In this document: positions 13,097-24,949 of the stretch, piece by piece | Layout of the letters: each line of letters starts with the position of its first letter | Numbering within the stretch: the stretch's first letter is position 1 | Assembly: GCA_018697195.1 (NCBI GenBank) | Contig: CM031857.1 | Coordinates: 54,331,982 to 54,395,981, forward strand | Reading direction: 5' to 3' | DNA length: 64,000 bases | Source of the DNA: Certhia americana | Taxonomy: Eukaryota > Chordata > Aves > Passeriformes > Certhiidae | Notes under the pieces: generated by a model | The model's input: the letters and a program-made list of their open reading frames with translations, nothing else | The model's database searches: none | What the model was told of the DNA's origin: nothing | Position numbers and translations under genes: made by a program

Positions 13097-13720
13097 AAAG
13101 AGCAACAAGCGCAGAGACCCTCGCGCAGCGACCCGAGCAGCAATGGCCTCCGTTCCCCTCACGGTCCCTGCCTGCGCCATTCCCGCCCGGCACGCCCCCG
13201 GGCAGGGACCCGCCCCTCCCCACGCGCCCTGGCGGCTGCTGCTCGTCCCTCCGCCGCCGGGGGCGCTGCGGCGCGCCTGCCGGGTGGGGCGGGGGGGGGG
13301 CGGCTCCCGCTCGGCTCCGCGCCCGGATGGCGATGGCGGCGGCGGCGGCGGCAGGAGCCGGGGCCGGGGCAACGGCGGGCGGGGGAGGCGGGGAGCGGAG
13401 CAGCACCCGGGACCGGCTCCTGGCGGCGCTGGAGGATCTGGAGCTCTTGGCCAGGTACCGCGCTCGGCCTCCCGGTGGGGTGAGCGCTCCCGGCGCGGTG
13501 CGTGCGCGGAGCCTCCGGCGGGGCCGGCGGGCGGGCGGAGCGGGAGCCCCTGATGTTGGGATGGGAGGGGACGGGCCCGGCCCGACTGGCCCGCTGGTCC
13601 TGGCTCGGATACGCGTTTTCCGGCTCGCTGCCCGTCCTCAGGCCGGCTCTGCGGGAGAGCGGCTGTTGGTGTGCCGGGGTTCGGGCCGGCCCTGCGCAGT
13701 GCTGCCCGCCGCTCATCCCA
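13085..13720 (+). promoter_or_regulatory. MED4 CpG-island promoter
   Basis: A dense GC- and CpG-rich region surrounds the MED4 first exon. GC-box-like sequence occurs at 13284-13301 (gtggggcggggggggggcgg). No TATA box is evident, which fits a housekeeping gene. The transcription start is expected somewhere in about 13200-13326 but cannot be placed by eye. Open frames on both strands here are side effects of GC-rich, stop-poor DNA. Confidence 0.75.
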
Positions 13721-16700
13721 GTGCCAGAGCATCGGTCCTGCTTCGCCTCCCATCTGCAGAAACAAGGAGCGATTCCTTTTTTTCTCCCACTTGCCTTTCT
13801 CACTTGGTTGACACCTGCGTTTCCTGTGAAGTGCACGCTCACACGTCGATTTTAGGCATTTGATGAGTCACTAAAACTTACGCTTAAGTCAGAAATACGT
13901 AGATGGTGTTCATGACATAAGCTGTTCTGGTCACTGCCTGTATTAGTGCTGCGTTCACTCCAAGTAGGCTGCAGAGCTCTTCAGAGAGATAGAAATGCTC
14001 AGGTATTTAGTCCACGGTCTTGAGTCCAGGTTGGTAATCGCCATCCAAGTTGTCAACCTTGTCGCAGAGGCACAGCTGGCAGTGAAGTTCAGATAGTTCC
14101 TAATTATTTTCCACACTTCTAGGAGAGCAGGAGCTTGGGAAAGCGTTTTTTGAGGGAATAACCTGTGTTATCTGTGTGGCTCACTCGCTCAATGATTACC
14201 AAGAGTAGGATAAGTTATTGGTGAGTTGCTCTTCTTGTGTCTGGTTAAGTTTTGTCCTCTGTCAGATTTTATTGTGACATAAGGCTTGCTGGAGAACATG
14301 TGTTTATGGAAAAATGGAAGCAAACTTGTTCTTTTTCTAACTTACTATTTTTTTTTTTTTTTGTTGTTGCTGAAACTAGCATTCTTCCACAAAGAACCCA
14401 GAACAACACTCATCAGCATTTAGTGAATCTTCCTGTAGATCAGCAAAGTGTTACAGCACCCTGAGACGAGGCCTTTCTCAGTCACAATATTTGTTTGGTG
14501 GTAGGGGCAAAAATTATGCCATATGTCTAACCTGTGGCCTTTCTATGTTTTGAATCTACATCTCTGCATTATCACAGGGTAGAATTACAGCACTCCATGA
14601 CATCACCCTGATGGTGTTACCTGACGTACCTGAAAAGGATTTTATTTGCTACTGCTCAGTGTTGATCGGGTAGAATAAAGCTTTAGTGACAGTGACAAGT
14701 TTCTTTATTCTCTTAATTGCTTAAAATCATGGTAGTGTTCAGGAGTGACCAGGAGGCGTAGACCAAAATTAGAGCTTTATTGGGGTTTTTTTAAGACATT
14801 TCTGGCCCTACTGCCCTGTTACTCAAACACCTCACTGAGCTGCCTACACTGGACCAAGCAAAGAATCAGTACTTCCAAGGACAGTGTCTCCAGATAGATA
14901 GTTTGCACAGGGTTAAACTGCCATTCATAGCCTTAGAAGCCAAATAACTGTTGAATTTATAGAAAATGCTTTCTTCCATCATGGTACTCAGATGTTCTTG
15001 CTGGCTTTTTAGAACAGTGGCAGAATTATCTGGATATCTGGAAGTGTTTTTTTTATATTTTTTGTGTGCTTGATGCACAGCTAATACACTATTGTGGAAA
15101 TACTTGTTGTAAAAGTAGTTCCATAATAGACTCTGTTGGTATTTGAAAGTGCAGACTTAATTGCTCTAAACTACAATTATATTGGGGGAAAATAGAGAAA
15201 TAAAACAGTGAAGACCCTCTTGCAACAAACAAAGGTAGTAGAATAAGCATATGAGTGCACTTCATTATGCTGTTTCTTCTCTCAGCTTCTGCTTATGTCT
15301 TTTATGGTTTAACAGGAACTTAGCACATTTCTTGAGTTCAAATAGATGAGGGCTTCATGAGTTCAAATAAAAAAAAAAAAAAAGAAAAAAAGTGCTTTCT
15401 TGGTTGAAACATCCCTGCCCACACTGTACTATAAAATATAGAATACTCAGGTTCAGGTCCATGAATATTATCATAATGATACCAGTACTTTGGTAATTTG
15501 GGGATGACTTGATGTGATAATGCCTTAGAAAATTGTGTAAACCGAGCTCTCCTTTCAGGGAACTAATTGAAATTTTGGCAATATCAAGAAACCAAAAACT
15601 TCCACAACCAGGAGAGGAGAGCCAGGTAAGCTGACTTTTTGAATTGTGTTTCTTTGGGTAAGCATAATGCTTTACTTTTTTCCATTCTTAGGTTTGTTCT
15701 TACTTTCTCCCTTTGTCCTTGCCTATATTCAAGCTGATGGTCATGATGTGGCTTTGGAGCTGCTACAAAGGTGTTATTCGCTCTCCTGTTGCTTATTAAT
15801 TTTTTACATACTTCATAGACTGTTTCTGCAAACAGGAAGAAATTTTGTTGCATTTTTCATTCAAACAAAAATGCTCCCTATGGATGCCATTTGCTCTTCT
15901 TTGTAGCATGACTGAGTGTATGTTGTTACTCTAGCCAAATTAAAAGTTCTACAAAAATGTTATTCAATAGATCCTGGAACTGCTGATTCAGAGAGATGGA
16001 GAGTTTCAAGAGCTAATGAAGTTGGCAGTTGATCAGGGAAAAATCCATCATGAAATGCAGCTTTTAGAAAAGGTAGTAGAAAAGCGGGATAATGATATTC
16101 AGCAGCTGCAGAAACAGCTAAAAGAAGCAGAGCACATACTGGTAAGTTCATAATGATGTGTTTGCTTTTGAGTATCTTCTTTTAGAAAAGGTGGTTCTGG
16201 GCAAAGTGGTGTTGTGTTAGTTTGAGAAGATTTAAATATTTAAAACTTCATAAGAGCTTAGTGGTTTGGGTTTTTTCGCAGTCAAACACTGTTTAGTTAT
16301 CACGGTATTAAGTTTTTTTTATAATGCTAATTTTCTTCTAAACCTACTTTATTTCTGTGTATTTTGAAAATGTTCATGGAAATTTCTCTTTTAAAATTCT
16401 ATTAAATGGAAGGGTTTATTCACAGAGCTGACTTTATGTAGACGTTTATAAATTAAAGATGCATTGAAGATTTGGTTTACTTTGTGGGTTTTTATTTTTT
16501 TACAACTAGGCAACAGCTGTTTATCAAGCAAAGGAAAAACTGAAATCAATTGAAAAAGCACGAAAAGGTGGGTATCTGTAATTGTACATACTACGTAAAT
16601 GCAATTCTAAAGAAAGTTGTTAGTGAGGTCAAATTGTGCCTTTTTTATTTTTTTAATTCTGCGATCACAGATTTCAGATGCTGTGTGTGTAAACACATTT

Positions 16701-19700
16701 CCATTTCATTATGAAACTGTAGCCATTTCCTCAGAATAAAGGCAGGATTGAATTTTTTTTTTTTTAATGGCTAACATGTTTTAATATGAAAGTGTCTCAG
16801 CAGTCTTCTTGGACTGATAATAGTATGTCTGATTACCTAAGTTCCTTAACCAAATTGCCTCAGGAGGTTTGCTAAGGAAAGGAGGAGAACGTTTGTATGT
16901 GTACTGTATTTGAAAGACTGACTAGCTGGTGATACTAGATTGTAATTGTGGCAATTCCTGCCATTCTGTGGGACTTAACAAGCTAAACCAATTTTTTTTT
17001 TTTGGCGGGGGGGGGGGGGGGGGGGGGGCAGGTGGAGGAGGCATCTTCTTCAGGTTGTTTGGGTTTTTTTCACAGTGTCCTCTATCATTTTCTTATGACT
17101 CTTTCACCTAGAAAATCAAGGAATTTAATAAAGTTTCTATTAATCTAGAACAGGCACATATTTGGAAGGACTCCTCTGGGTACAGTCTATAATTACTAAA
17201 CAAACAAACAAACAAAACTTCTTTGCTACAGAAAATTCTATAATAAAGCAGGAGCTGAAGTTTTAGAAATTTTTTTTGTGCTTGTCAAGTATACTTGTTC
17301 AAGAGATTGTGTTTTTCGTGAGGTTGGAGAACCATTGATATTGAAGGTGTTTTGCACTTGCGTGTGTAAAGTCAGTTCACTGCAAAGCTCATCTTTATGT
17401 AGTCTGAAAATCTTCTAAACAGTCACTGCATTTGAACCAGGCTCTTAATATTTGGGAAAATCACATTTCCAGTCTTTTAGCTGTTAGTGGCCAATATTCT
17501 GAGATAGTTAAATGAGACCATCTCTTGAGAAAGCAGCAACATTTTTTTTTTCGTTCTTCCAGGTGCCATTTCCTCTGAAGAAATAATTAAATATGCCCAT
17601 AGGATCAGTGCTAGCAATGCTGTTTGTGCCCCTCTGACATGGGTACCAGGTAACTATTGTGTTTATGATAGTAGGGTTTTTTTAATAATAAATCATGGTT
17701 AATAGCTGGTCTTACAATGTTTTTATATGGCAATAACCACTGGGGTTTATTAGAGTAACATTGTTTTCAGCTGTTATATCTAATATATCTAATATTTCAG
17801 TTGAAATGGATATACAGAGTCCTGTGGTGTCCTTCACATACATCTCCAGATGATGAAAATGTCTCCTTTCATTAACAGACTGGCCTCCTCTGTTCTCGTT
17901 TGTTTGCATTTTTCCCCTGAACGTTTACCCCGATTACAAGTCAAAGCCAAGCATGATAAAGGCTTTTCTCTGTGTTTGGTTGTGTTCCCTCTTTCCCCTT
18001 ACAACATTCTTGCAGAGAATGTTAGTAAACAGTAGAGTCAGAAGCAGAACTTTCGGTATGACATATTTCAATTTTGGGTACTACCCTCTTTATCCAGAAT
18101 GAAAACGTGTTTGATCCAATTCCTGTCCTTGCTGTTCAGCTGTGAAGTAGGAGGGAGAGCAAAGATATCTTTTAAATATTTTTTTGGTTTTAGTTGCTTT
18201 GGGTTGTTTGGGATTTTTTAAATAAGCTTTTTCTGCCAAGTTTGAATGAACAAAGGAAGTGTAAGTCTAAGAATGACAGACTTGGATTTCGATAAAACAG
18301 GTGTGATGCTCCTTGCTTAACCAAGTAACCAGACTATGGGGTTTTTTGGTCATTAAACTAGGCTCTGAAGCTAAAGCTAATGTCTGCAAGAAAATTGTTA
18401 AATATTTTAAAGCATTCTTTTTCTTTTCTTTTTTCTTAAAGGGGACCCACGTAGGCCATATCCTACAGATCTGGAAATGAGAAGTGGTCTCCTGGGTCAG
18501 ATGAACAACCCATCCACCAATGGAGTCAATGGACACTTACCAGGGGACGCACTTGCAGCAGGCAGACTGCCAGGTAAGTGAAACTCAATTTTGTTTTGTT
18601 TTGTTTTTCTTTATTGCTTATAGATTCACAGCAGTTACTCATTTCCCTTAGCAAAGGCAAATTAGAGGTAAACCAATGAAAATTACGGTAAACGTTGTTC
18701 CCTAGCAGCAAAGATCTAGTAAAGAAAGGTAATTAGAAATTGCGTAATTTTTTTTTTTATTTCATGCTAAACTGCAGGCACTACAGCTAAGTCAATATAA
18801 ACAAAACTTAGCTACCTTCATATATTTTAAATAAATATTAAGTGATTTCCAGACACATTAGAAAGAAGCACTTTCAGAGCATCTTTTGCTCAGTGGTGAT
18901 GACAAAGAATTGTGAAAGCTGTATTTGGAAGAAAGGTGGTTTTTTGTCATTCTCTGCCTGTCTTTGAGTCTATGCTTAAAAGCTCTGGATTTAAAAGACA
19001 TGCTAGGGGACAACTGCTGAGATAGTACATTAAGAGTAGGAATTAAGCTTTAATTCCTTAATTGCTTTGTGAAGTGGGCATTTCCACTGATTTCAGTGGG
19101 ATTCATTCCTTCATGCAAAAATTGAATTTAGCAGTAAATTACAGTAACTGAATCAAGAGTTCAGTTGCTCTGTACCTGTGCAGCATTGATCTACCATGGT
19201 TAACTAAATGGTGGAAAAAGTCTTAGTTTGTTTGGCTTCATACGAGATCTGTAACAATTCTTACATATCTGTTAAGCCACTGTCAGGCATTATGGAAAAC
19301 TTCTTTTCAAAAATCATGCTGAGTTTTTTAAAAAACCCCTCTTGCAACTCCATTGCAGAAATAGTAAATTTGGATTTTGTGTTTCCGATCATCAGTCTAA
19401 TCCTGTTGTCACCTCTTAGGAAGTGACTTGAAATTCTGCATTATCTCATTTTGCAAACCTCTGGCCTCAGATAAAAGCTCACTCCAGTGAGTACTCCAGG
19501 AGTAGGACCCTGACATTTGTCCATAACAACCCACCACGGAAATGCTGAGGATTGGCCCCTTATCTTTTCTGTTCTTTTGAAATGTGGTCAGAGGAAATGT
19601 TAAGGTTGTGACTTCCTAATGGAGTTTGAGCATTTATTTGTGTATGTTTTGGTAGAGCCTGTTCTGGCTGGCTCCTTTGCCTTAGAGGATGCAGACTTGA

Positions 19701-20729
19701 TCCATTTGAGTGCTGTCTCTGTAAGAGCTGAAAGGAATTTTCAGGAATTCTCAGAATTTTCCTTGAGAAGCTGGAAAATGTGGGGTTTAAACTCCTCCAG
19801 TGAAGTTCTTAATTGACTCTTGGGCTCCTCTGTCAGGTTAAACCCTCACGTAACTAGACTGTCAAGGTAAGAGGGAAACATTAATTCAAGGAAGTTGAAA
19901 CTGCCCCAGCATTTTATGTAGGGATGCTGGATATATTGGTGTGTGGAGGCATGTCCTAATCATGGGATCTAGTCCTTTTGGAGACTCCTGCAGATATGTC
20001 CATTCTTTAGTGAATGTGCAGACCAGTTGCTGGACTGCTTGGTAGCCTCCAAACTGGTTTAACAGCAGACTGGTTCTAGCATTGAAGCATGGTCACACAA
20101 TGTAAAACACTGGCTTCCATTCTGAGCTTGTTCAGATAAAGGCTTTTCAGGCATATTTGGATGAAGCCTTTTTCTCTGAAATTTTTTTTAATCTAATATT
20201 TTAATCTAGTTTTGCATACTGACAGACAGTGATAATTTTCATTACTCCCAGTAGTTGTGAGTGCTAAATCGGTTCAAACTGTGCTTTGAAGACGAAAAGC
20301 TCTGTATTGACTATATGAGTTATCAAGAGCCACCTACATAAATGGGCCTTTCTAGCAGAGCAGACCTTTACAATTACAGAATTGCTCCATCATGAGATGT
20401 TTTCCAGCTGTTACTGGAGAGTTTAATCTGTCCAAAATTCAGAAAGGATTTCAAGATTTGTTTTGATTTTAAACTGAAGTTCTGGTTGAGCTATCTTGTT
20501 GAATTTGTCAATATGCAAAACTGGAAGTTTTCTTGATTATGCCTCTCTTTTTCCAGATGTGCTTGCTCCTCAGTATCCTTGGCAGTCAAGTGATATGTCA
20601 ATGAACATGCTACCTCCTAATCATAGTAATGACTTCATGCTGGAGCCTCCAGGACACAATAAAGAGAATGAAGATGATGTAGAAGTTATGTCAACAGACT
20701 CTTCAAGCAGCAGCAGTGACTCAGACTAG
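13327..20729 (+). CDS. MED4: Mediator complex subunit 4
   Basis: MED4 is a subunit of the Mediator middle module in the nucleus, which links transcription factors to RNA polymerase II. Coding exons are 13327-13454, 15559-15625, 15971-16141, 16510-16567, 17563-17649, 18442-18573 and 20557-20729. They total 816 nt, or 271 aa plus TAG; human MED4 is 270 aa. All junctions are GT-AG and all phases agree. Residues about 70-140 form the Gln/Lys/Glu-rich coiled coil (for example [14 protein letters not shown]). Residues 142-170 contain the highly conserved [20 protein letters not shown] segment. The C terminus is an acidic Ser tail ending SSSSSSDSD. The N terminus begins with Ala/Gly-rich codons. A second in-frame ATG at 13333 has a better context (G at -3 and +4) than the first (C at -3), so a 269-aa form is at least as likely. 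The introns hold homopolymer tracts but no recognised gene. Confidence 0.97.
17007..17028 (+). repeat. G22 homopolymer in MED4 intron 4
   Basis: A run of 22 consecutive G follows a run of 12 T (16992-17003) with a ggc spacer. It is unusual in length for poly-G and would be prone to G-quadruplex formation, slippage and sequencing error. Confidence 0.9.
17198..17216. repeat. (AAAC)n microsatellite in MED4 intron 4
   Basis: Four to five tandem aaac/caaa units lie inside the intron between MED4 exons 4 and 5. Confidence 0.85.
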
Positions 20730-21255
20730 GTACAAGGGGGACAGTATCCCTAGTAGACCTTTCCTGTGGTGAAGGTAGGTTAGATGCTGTTTGTCACAAA
20801 CTGCAATATCCTTATGTTACACCAGCAGCCCTGTGCAGGGAGAAGATAACAGCTGACTCAGAAATAGGGTGACTAATTTAAAACCATGGACTATAGACTT
20901 GTTTTTTTCCTAATAGATGTTCTGGGAGCTGGGAGAAATGCCTGGGAGCTGTCTGCTGGGGGAGAGATGTCATATTTTCAGTGATTGTGTAAATGTATGT
21001 TTGCAAGAGATGTGTAAATATATATTTATATATATGTATTTACTATACATTAGATGACATAAGTTCCTGGGAAAAAAGGTGTAAGGGGAATCCCCTTGTA
21101 TGTTTGTTAGTAACTTTACTCTTTTGATGATAGCCTTTTCTATGCCACAGAAATGAAACATTACATTTGTAATTTTAGTATCTTTTTTTGTTACTGCCTA
21201 AATCCATGTTCTTGATCATTTGACTATCGAGAACAAAAATATGGCAATAAGGTGT

Positions 21256-21308
21256 AATAAAAGTTTGTAATTATTGTAATATATAATGAATGATTTGTCA
21301 TAAATAAA
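21256..21308 (+). terminator. MED4 polyadenylation signals
   Basis: Two AATAAA hexamers lie at 21256-21261 and 21303-21308, about 530-580 bp after the MED4 stop. They would give a 3' UTR of about 600 bp. Another AATAAA at 23035-23040 could serve a longer form. Confidence 0.7.
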
Positions 21309-21329
21309 CTCTGTTTTGATCTAACTTCA

Positions 21330-24300
21330 ATTTTCCAAACTTGAATCTTAGATGAGTTGCCATGTAATTTCAATACTCAGCACATTTTATTCCAGTATGT
21401 GGTTGAATTCTGATTGAGTTTCAGAAGTTTGTACTCCATTTTCCCCTATGCAAAATGCCCAGTCAGCATTAGAAGCAGCTGAGAAGGATAGAGAAGTGGA
21501 AAACCTGTCTTGCCTTTTCAGGTGAGCCCTTCCAGGTATGCACAAAGCTGGGCAGACCTTGAGGCAGCAAGTGCCCACCCACAGGGCTGCACCAAATACT
21601 TGGCTACCAAGTGTCCTGGGACCCCTGGAGGTGACACACTTTGGGGCATGCTGCAGGTTTAGCTGCTTTCAGATCAAAGTGCTCAAGGATTTTTTTGTTC
21701 TTGTCATCTATAATTTTTTCAGTTCTTTGAACCTGCTAATTTGTTTACTTTGGCAGTTGCATTTCCTGCATGAGCTGCAATGTTGTCTTTCCAAAGGCAC
21801 TTCCCCTGGCTTTCCTTTCCTTGTTCTGTTTTGCTTAAGGAGTTATTTTATGACAGCTGCTTTTCTCTTATGTAACCCTCTGATAAAATTTTAAAACTCA
21901 CGTGAACTGTTGCTCCTGGCAGTTACAGGTTTCTCTCCTGCAGCACACATCACAATTCTCTTCCCTTTTCCATTTTGTGGATTCCTCACAGGAAATATCT
22001 GATGAATCAAGTAATTCCTTCTTTGCTCAAGTAATGTTTCAAACATTGCTGCCAGTAGTGCTGCCACCTGTGACCAACATTTACCAATCCTGTAAGGATG
22101 TAGAAGGGAGATGGACTTCAGTCACGTTCAGTCACATAATATGTGACAGTGGGTTTTGTTTTCAGAGAAATGGGGAATTTGGTTTTGTTGCAGCTGTTCC
22201 TTGTAGAAGTATTTTCAGAGTTATTAAACTGTCACCTCTTTCACAATCTAAAGTTATTCACGTACATACATATTGTAACCTTTATTCAGTATCATGTTTT
22301 CCTCTTGCGTGCTTATCTCCAATGTCTTTCCTTTTTAATTAACATTAATCCAAATTCATGTGCCCTGTCTCAGTCATCCAAGTTAACCTTGCCTACCCCT
22401 TTTCTAGCTCATATTAGTTTCTGTCTTAAAACATGTGTTATCAAAATCATACACAATATTGCAAAATGGAGTTTCTTGATGCTTCGTATAATGGGATTGG
22501 TATTTTCTTTCTAAATGCCCCTCTCTTAACACATCACACAGACACAGTTCAATAGTCTCTTTTATCTTCTAACTTACAAGGACATTCTTGAAACAAAATA
22601 CAAAAGTATATCATTAGTACTCATGGGAAGTGTGGTGTTACAGTCTACCGAAAACTCTTCTATGACTGTATCATGTAATTCACCAGCTGAAATATTGTGA
22701 GGTGGGTGATTGTTTCCAGACGTAAGAGGGAACTGAAGCAATGACCACTTCTTTTTCTGGGTTGTTAGTTACTCTGTTAAAGGATTAAATGGGACCAAAG
22801 TATTACATTTAAGAAACAGGTACGGTAACAGCTCTGCCCACTCTTCACTTAGCATAAAATCAAACTCTGGGTATTAGATGCATCCTAATCAGTTTCCTTG
22901 CATCAGTGCTCTAAACTATGTACAGTTCAGGAGCATGTTTCTCAATGCTGGCAAACTACAATGCCATTTTAGGTGAATTCTGTCAGAACCACATTTTCCG
23001 GAGGGATGGGAAACATAAATGTGTGAAATATACAAATAAAGTTATTTAAGTTGGGGGTTGCTGACAGCTGGTTGCAGTAATGCACTGTAGTCTTTTAATC
23101 CGTCCATTTAGAAAGGATACAGAAATGCTGACATATGGAGATACTGTTTGTGTCCTGATTTCAGTGTCTACTTGTGTATTTACAAGTGATAGACTGAATA
23201 TAACCATTAACAAAATATGCCAAGGAAGTATTTATTGCATGACAGACCATTTTACAGCAGCTCCTGTTCCCTCATCAGGACCTAGATGTTTTCTAAAATT
23301 TAAAATTGCACTAAATAATTTTTTTATTCATTATTCTTTGTGACAGATGGGCAGGACATCTGTCAACTCTTCCTACAGCTTCTTGACAGCTGAATGGAAT
23401 AATTTTCAATGTACATAAGGTTGCCTTCAGGAAGCAAATCTCTCACGTTTGAATAGAAAAATAAGCTTTTTACAAAGGTACAGTAGCAAAGGAATTTTTA
23501 GTGATACTTCCCGTTTTAAGACTGCTGCGTAACATTACTTCTTTCTTCACTTCAGAGAACGGGTGTCTGTCCTAAGGGAAGTTGCACATAATTAATACTT
23601 CAGACTCTAAGCAGGAGGATTGCCATTAGCAATCCTTATGCCTCATCACTTCGTCTGTTTCTCAGCAAGAAGAGCCATCTCCATTTAAAAAAAAGTGTGT
23701 ACAAAGTAAGGAAGAGCTTTAAACCCCTCAAGCTGATTTCTTTCAAGAACTGAGAACTCAATAATTTCAGGCGATTTTAATCTCTCAGTATTGTGCCTGT
23801 GTTTTATTCAAAAGACATTAAAGATAATTTTACATTTTTGTACAATGAGTATAACTAAAGGAAATAGACGAAAGATGTGCAAACAACCCTGACAAGAGAA
23901 AAATGAGCCAATTAGTGATTAATTTAAAAGTTATATCCTAAAATTAATTGCTGATATCTTGGTCACAACAGCTGAAAAATAGTATTGGTTACAGGTTCTA
24001 GAAGAATTAAAAATATGAACTCCTTAGTTTCATATGTACTGTTGGGTACTGTAATTTCATTTACTAACAACTCAGCCATTTAATCATTCAAACTGAAAAT
24101 TCACAATTTTACCAAATTTTAATAGCCAGCCATACAAAATTATACCCATCTCTGCTGTTTAATACTGACAACTCTTTTTAGCCAGAAAGTATGATTTTTA
24201 CCATGGAGCTACACGTATAAAGATTTGTATCAGCGTAGTAGAGTAGGCACCTCTCCATTCCAAGAGTCCAGTAATAAATTCAGATCAATTGCAGAGATCT

Positions 24301-24949
24301 GAAGCATTTCTGCATCTAAATTCAATGTAATTCTAAACAGAACTCTGTTATGAAAGCAACCGGCAAGAAGGGTCAGGGAATTTTCGTTCTCTGCAATAAG
24401 TCATGACAATCTTTTCACATTTATAATAAGTCTTGATTTTCAAGTGTATACTGCTGTCTGCAGGAAAAAAAAGGCATTGTCTATTAAATGTAACTTTTGT
24501 GCATGAGAGTAGCTTCATAAGTGAAGCTAAGAGACTAAGTTTTAAAAACTTAGCTAAGGCTAAGTTTTAAAATTGGTCCAAGAAACAGAAAAGCAGGTTT
24601 AAACAAGCAAGTTTTGCTGCAACTGCTTTTTAAGTGAGTAGGCTTCCCTGGCTAGTGCTGACTTCCAAATGGCTGTTTTTCAATATAAAGATTTACTAGA
24701 TAAACCACTGAGTTTTCTGTAAAAGCAAACGTTAATTGTTAACTACTAAACCTAGAAATGGGTCTGGAATGAGAGACGACTGTGAGATGACTGAAATATG
24801 GGAAAAGCACTAAAACAGTTGGCATGTTCTTCTTTGGGAAAGATAATATTTTCACATGGGCAGGATGAGCACTTTTATATCTTTTTTTCTTCTACACCAA
24901 AAAAAAGTGGGTCTGTCCTTTAATTTGTTACATAACATATAATCTGTTT
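21330..24949. other. Convergent spacer between MED4 and NUDT15
   Basis: No additional gene is seen. The right part should contain the NUDT15 3' UTR on the minus strand. Candidate AATAAA signals for it, seen as tttatt on the plus strand, occur at 23803-23808 and 23323-23328. Which one is used cannot be decided from sequence alone. Confidence 0.5.

Noticed and set aside
13061..13863. Several long overlapping open frames on both strands near 13.1-13.9 kb
   Set aside because: They are stop-poor frames of a CpG island. Only the MED4 exon 1 frame connects by splice phase to conserved sequence.
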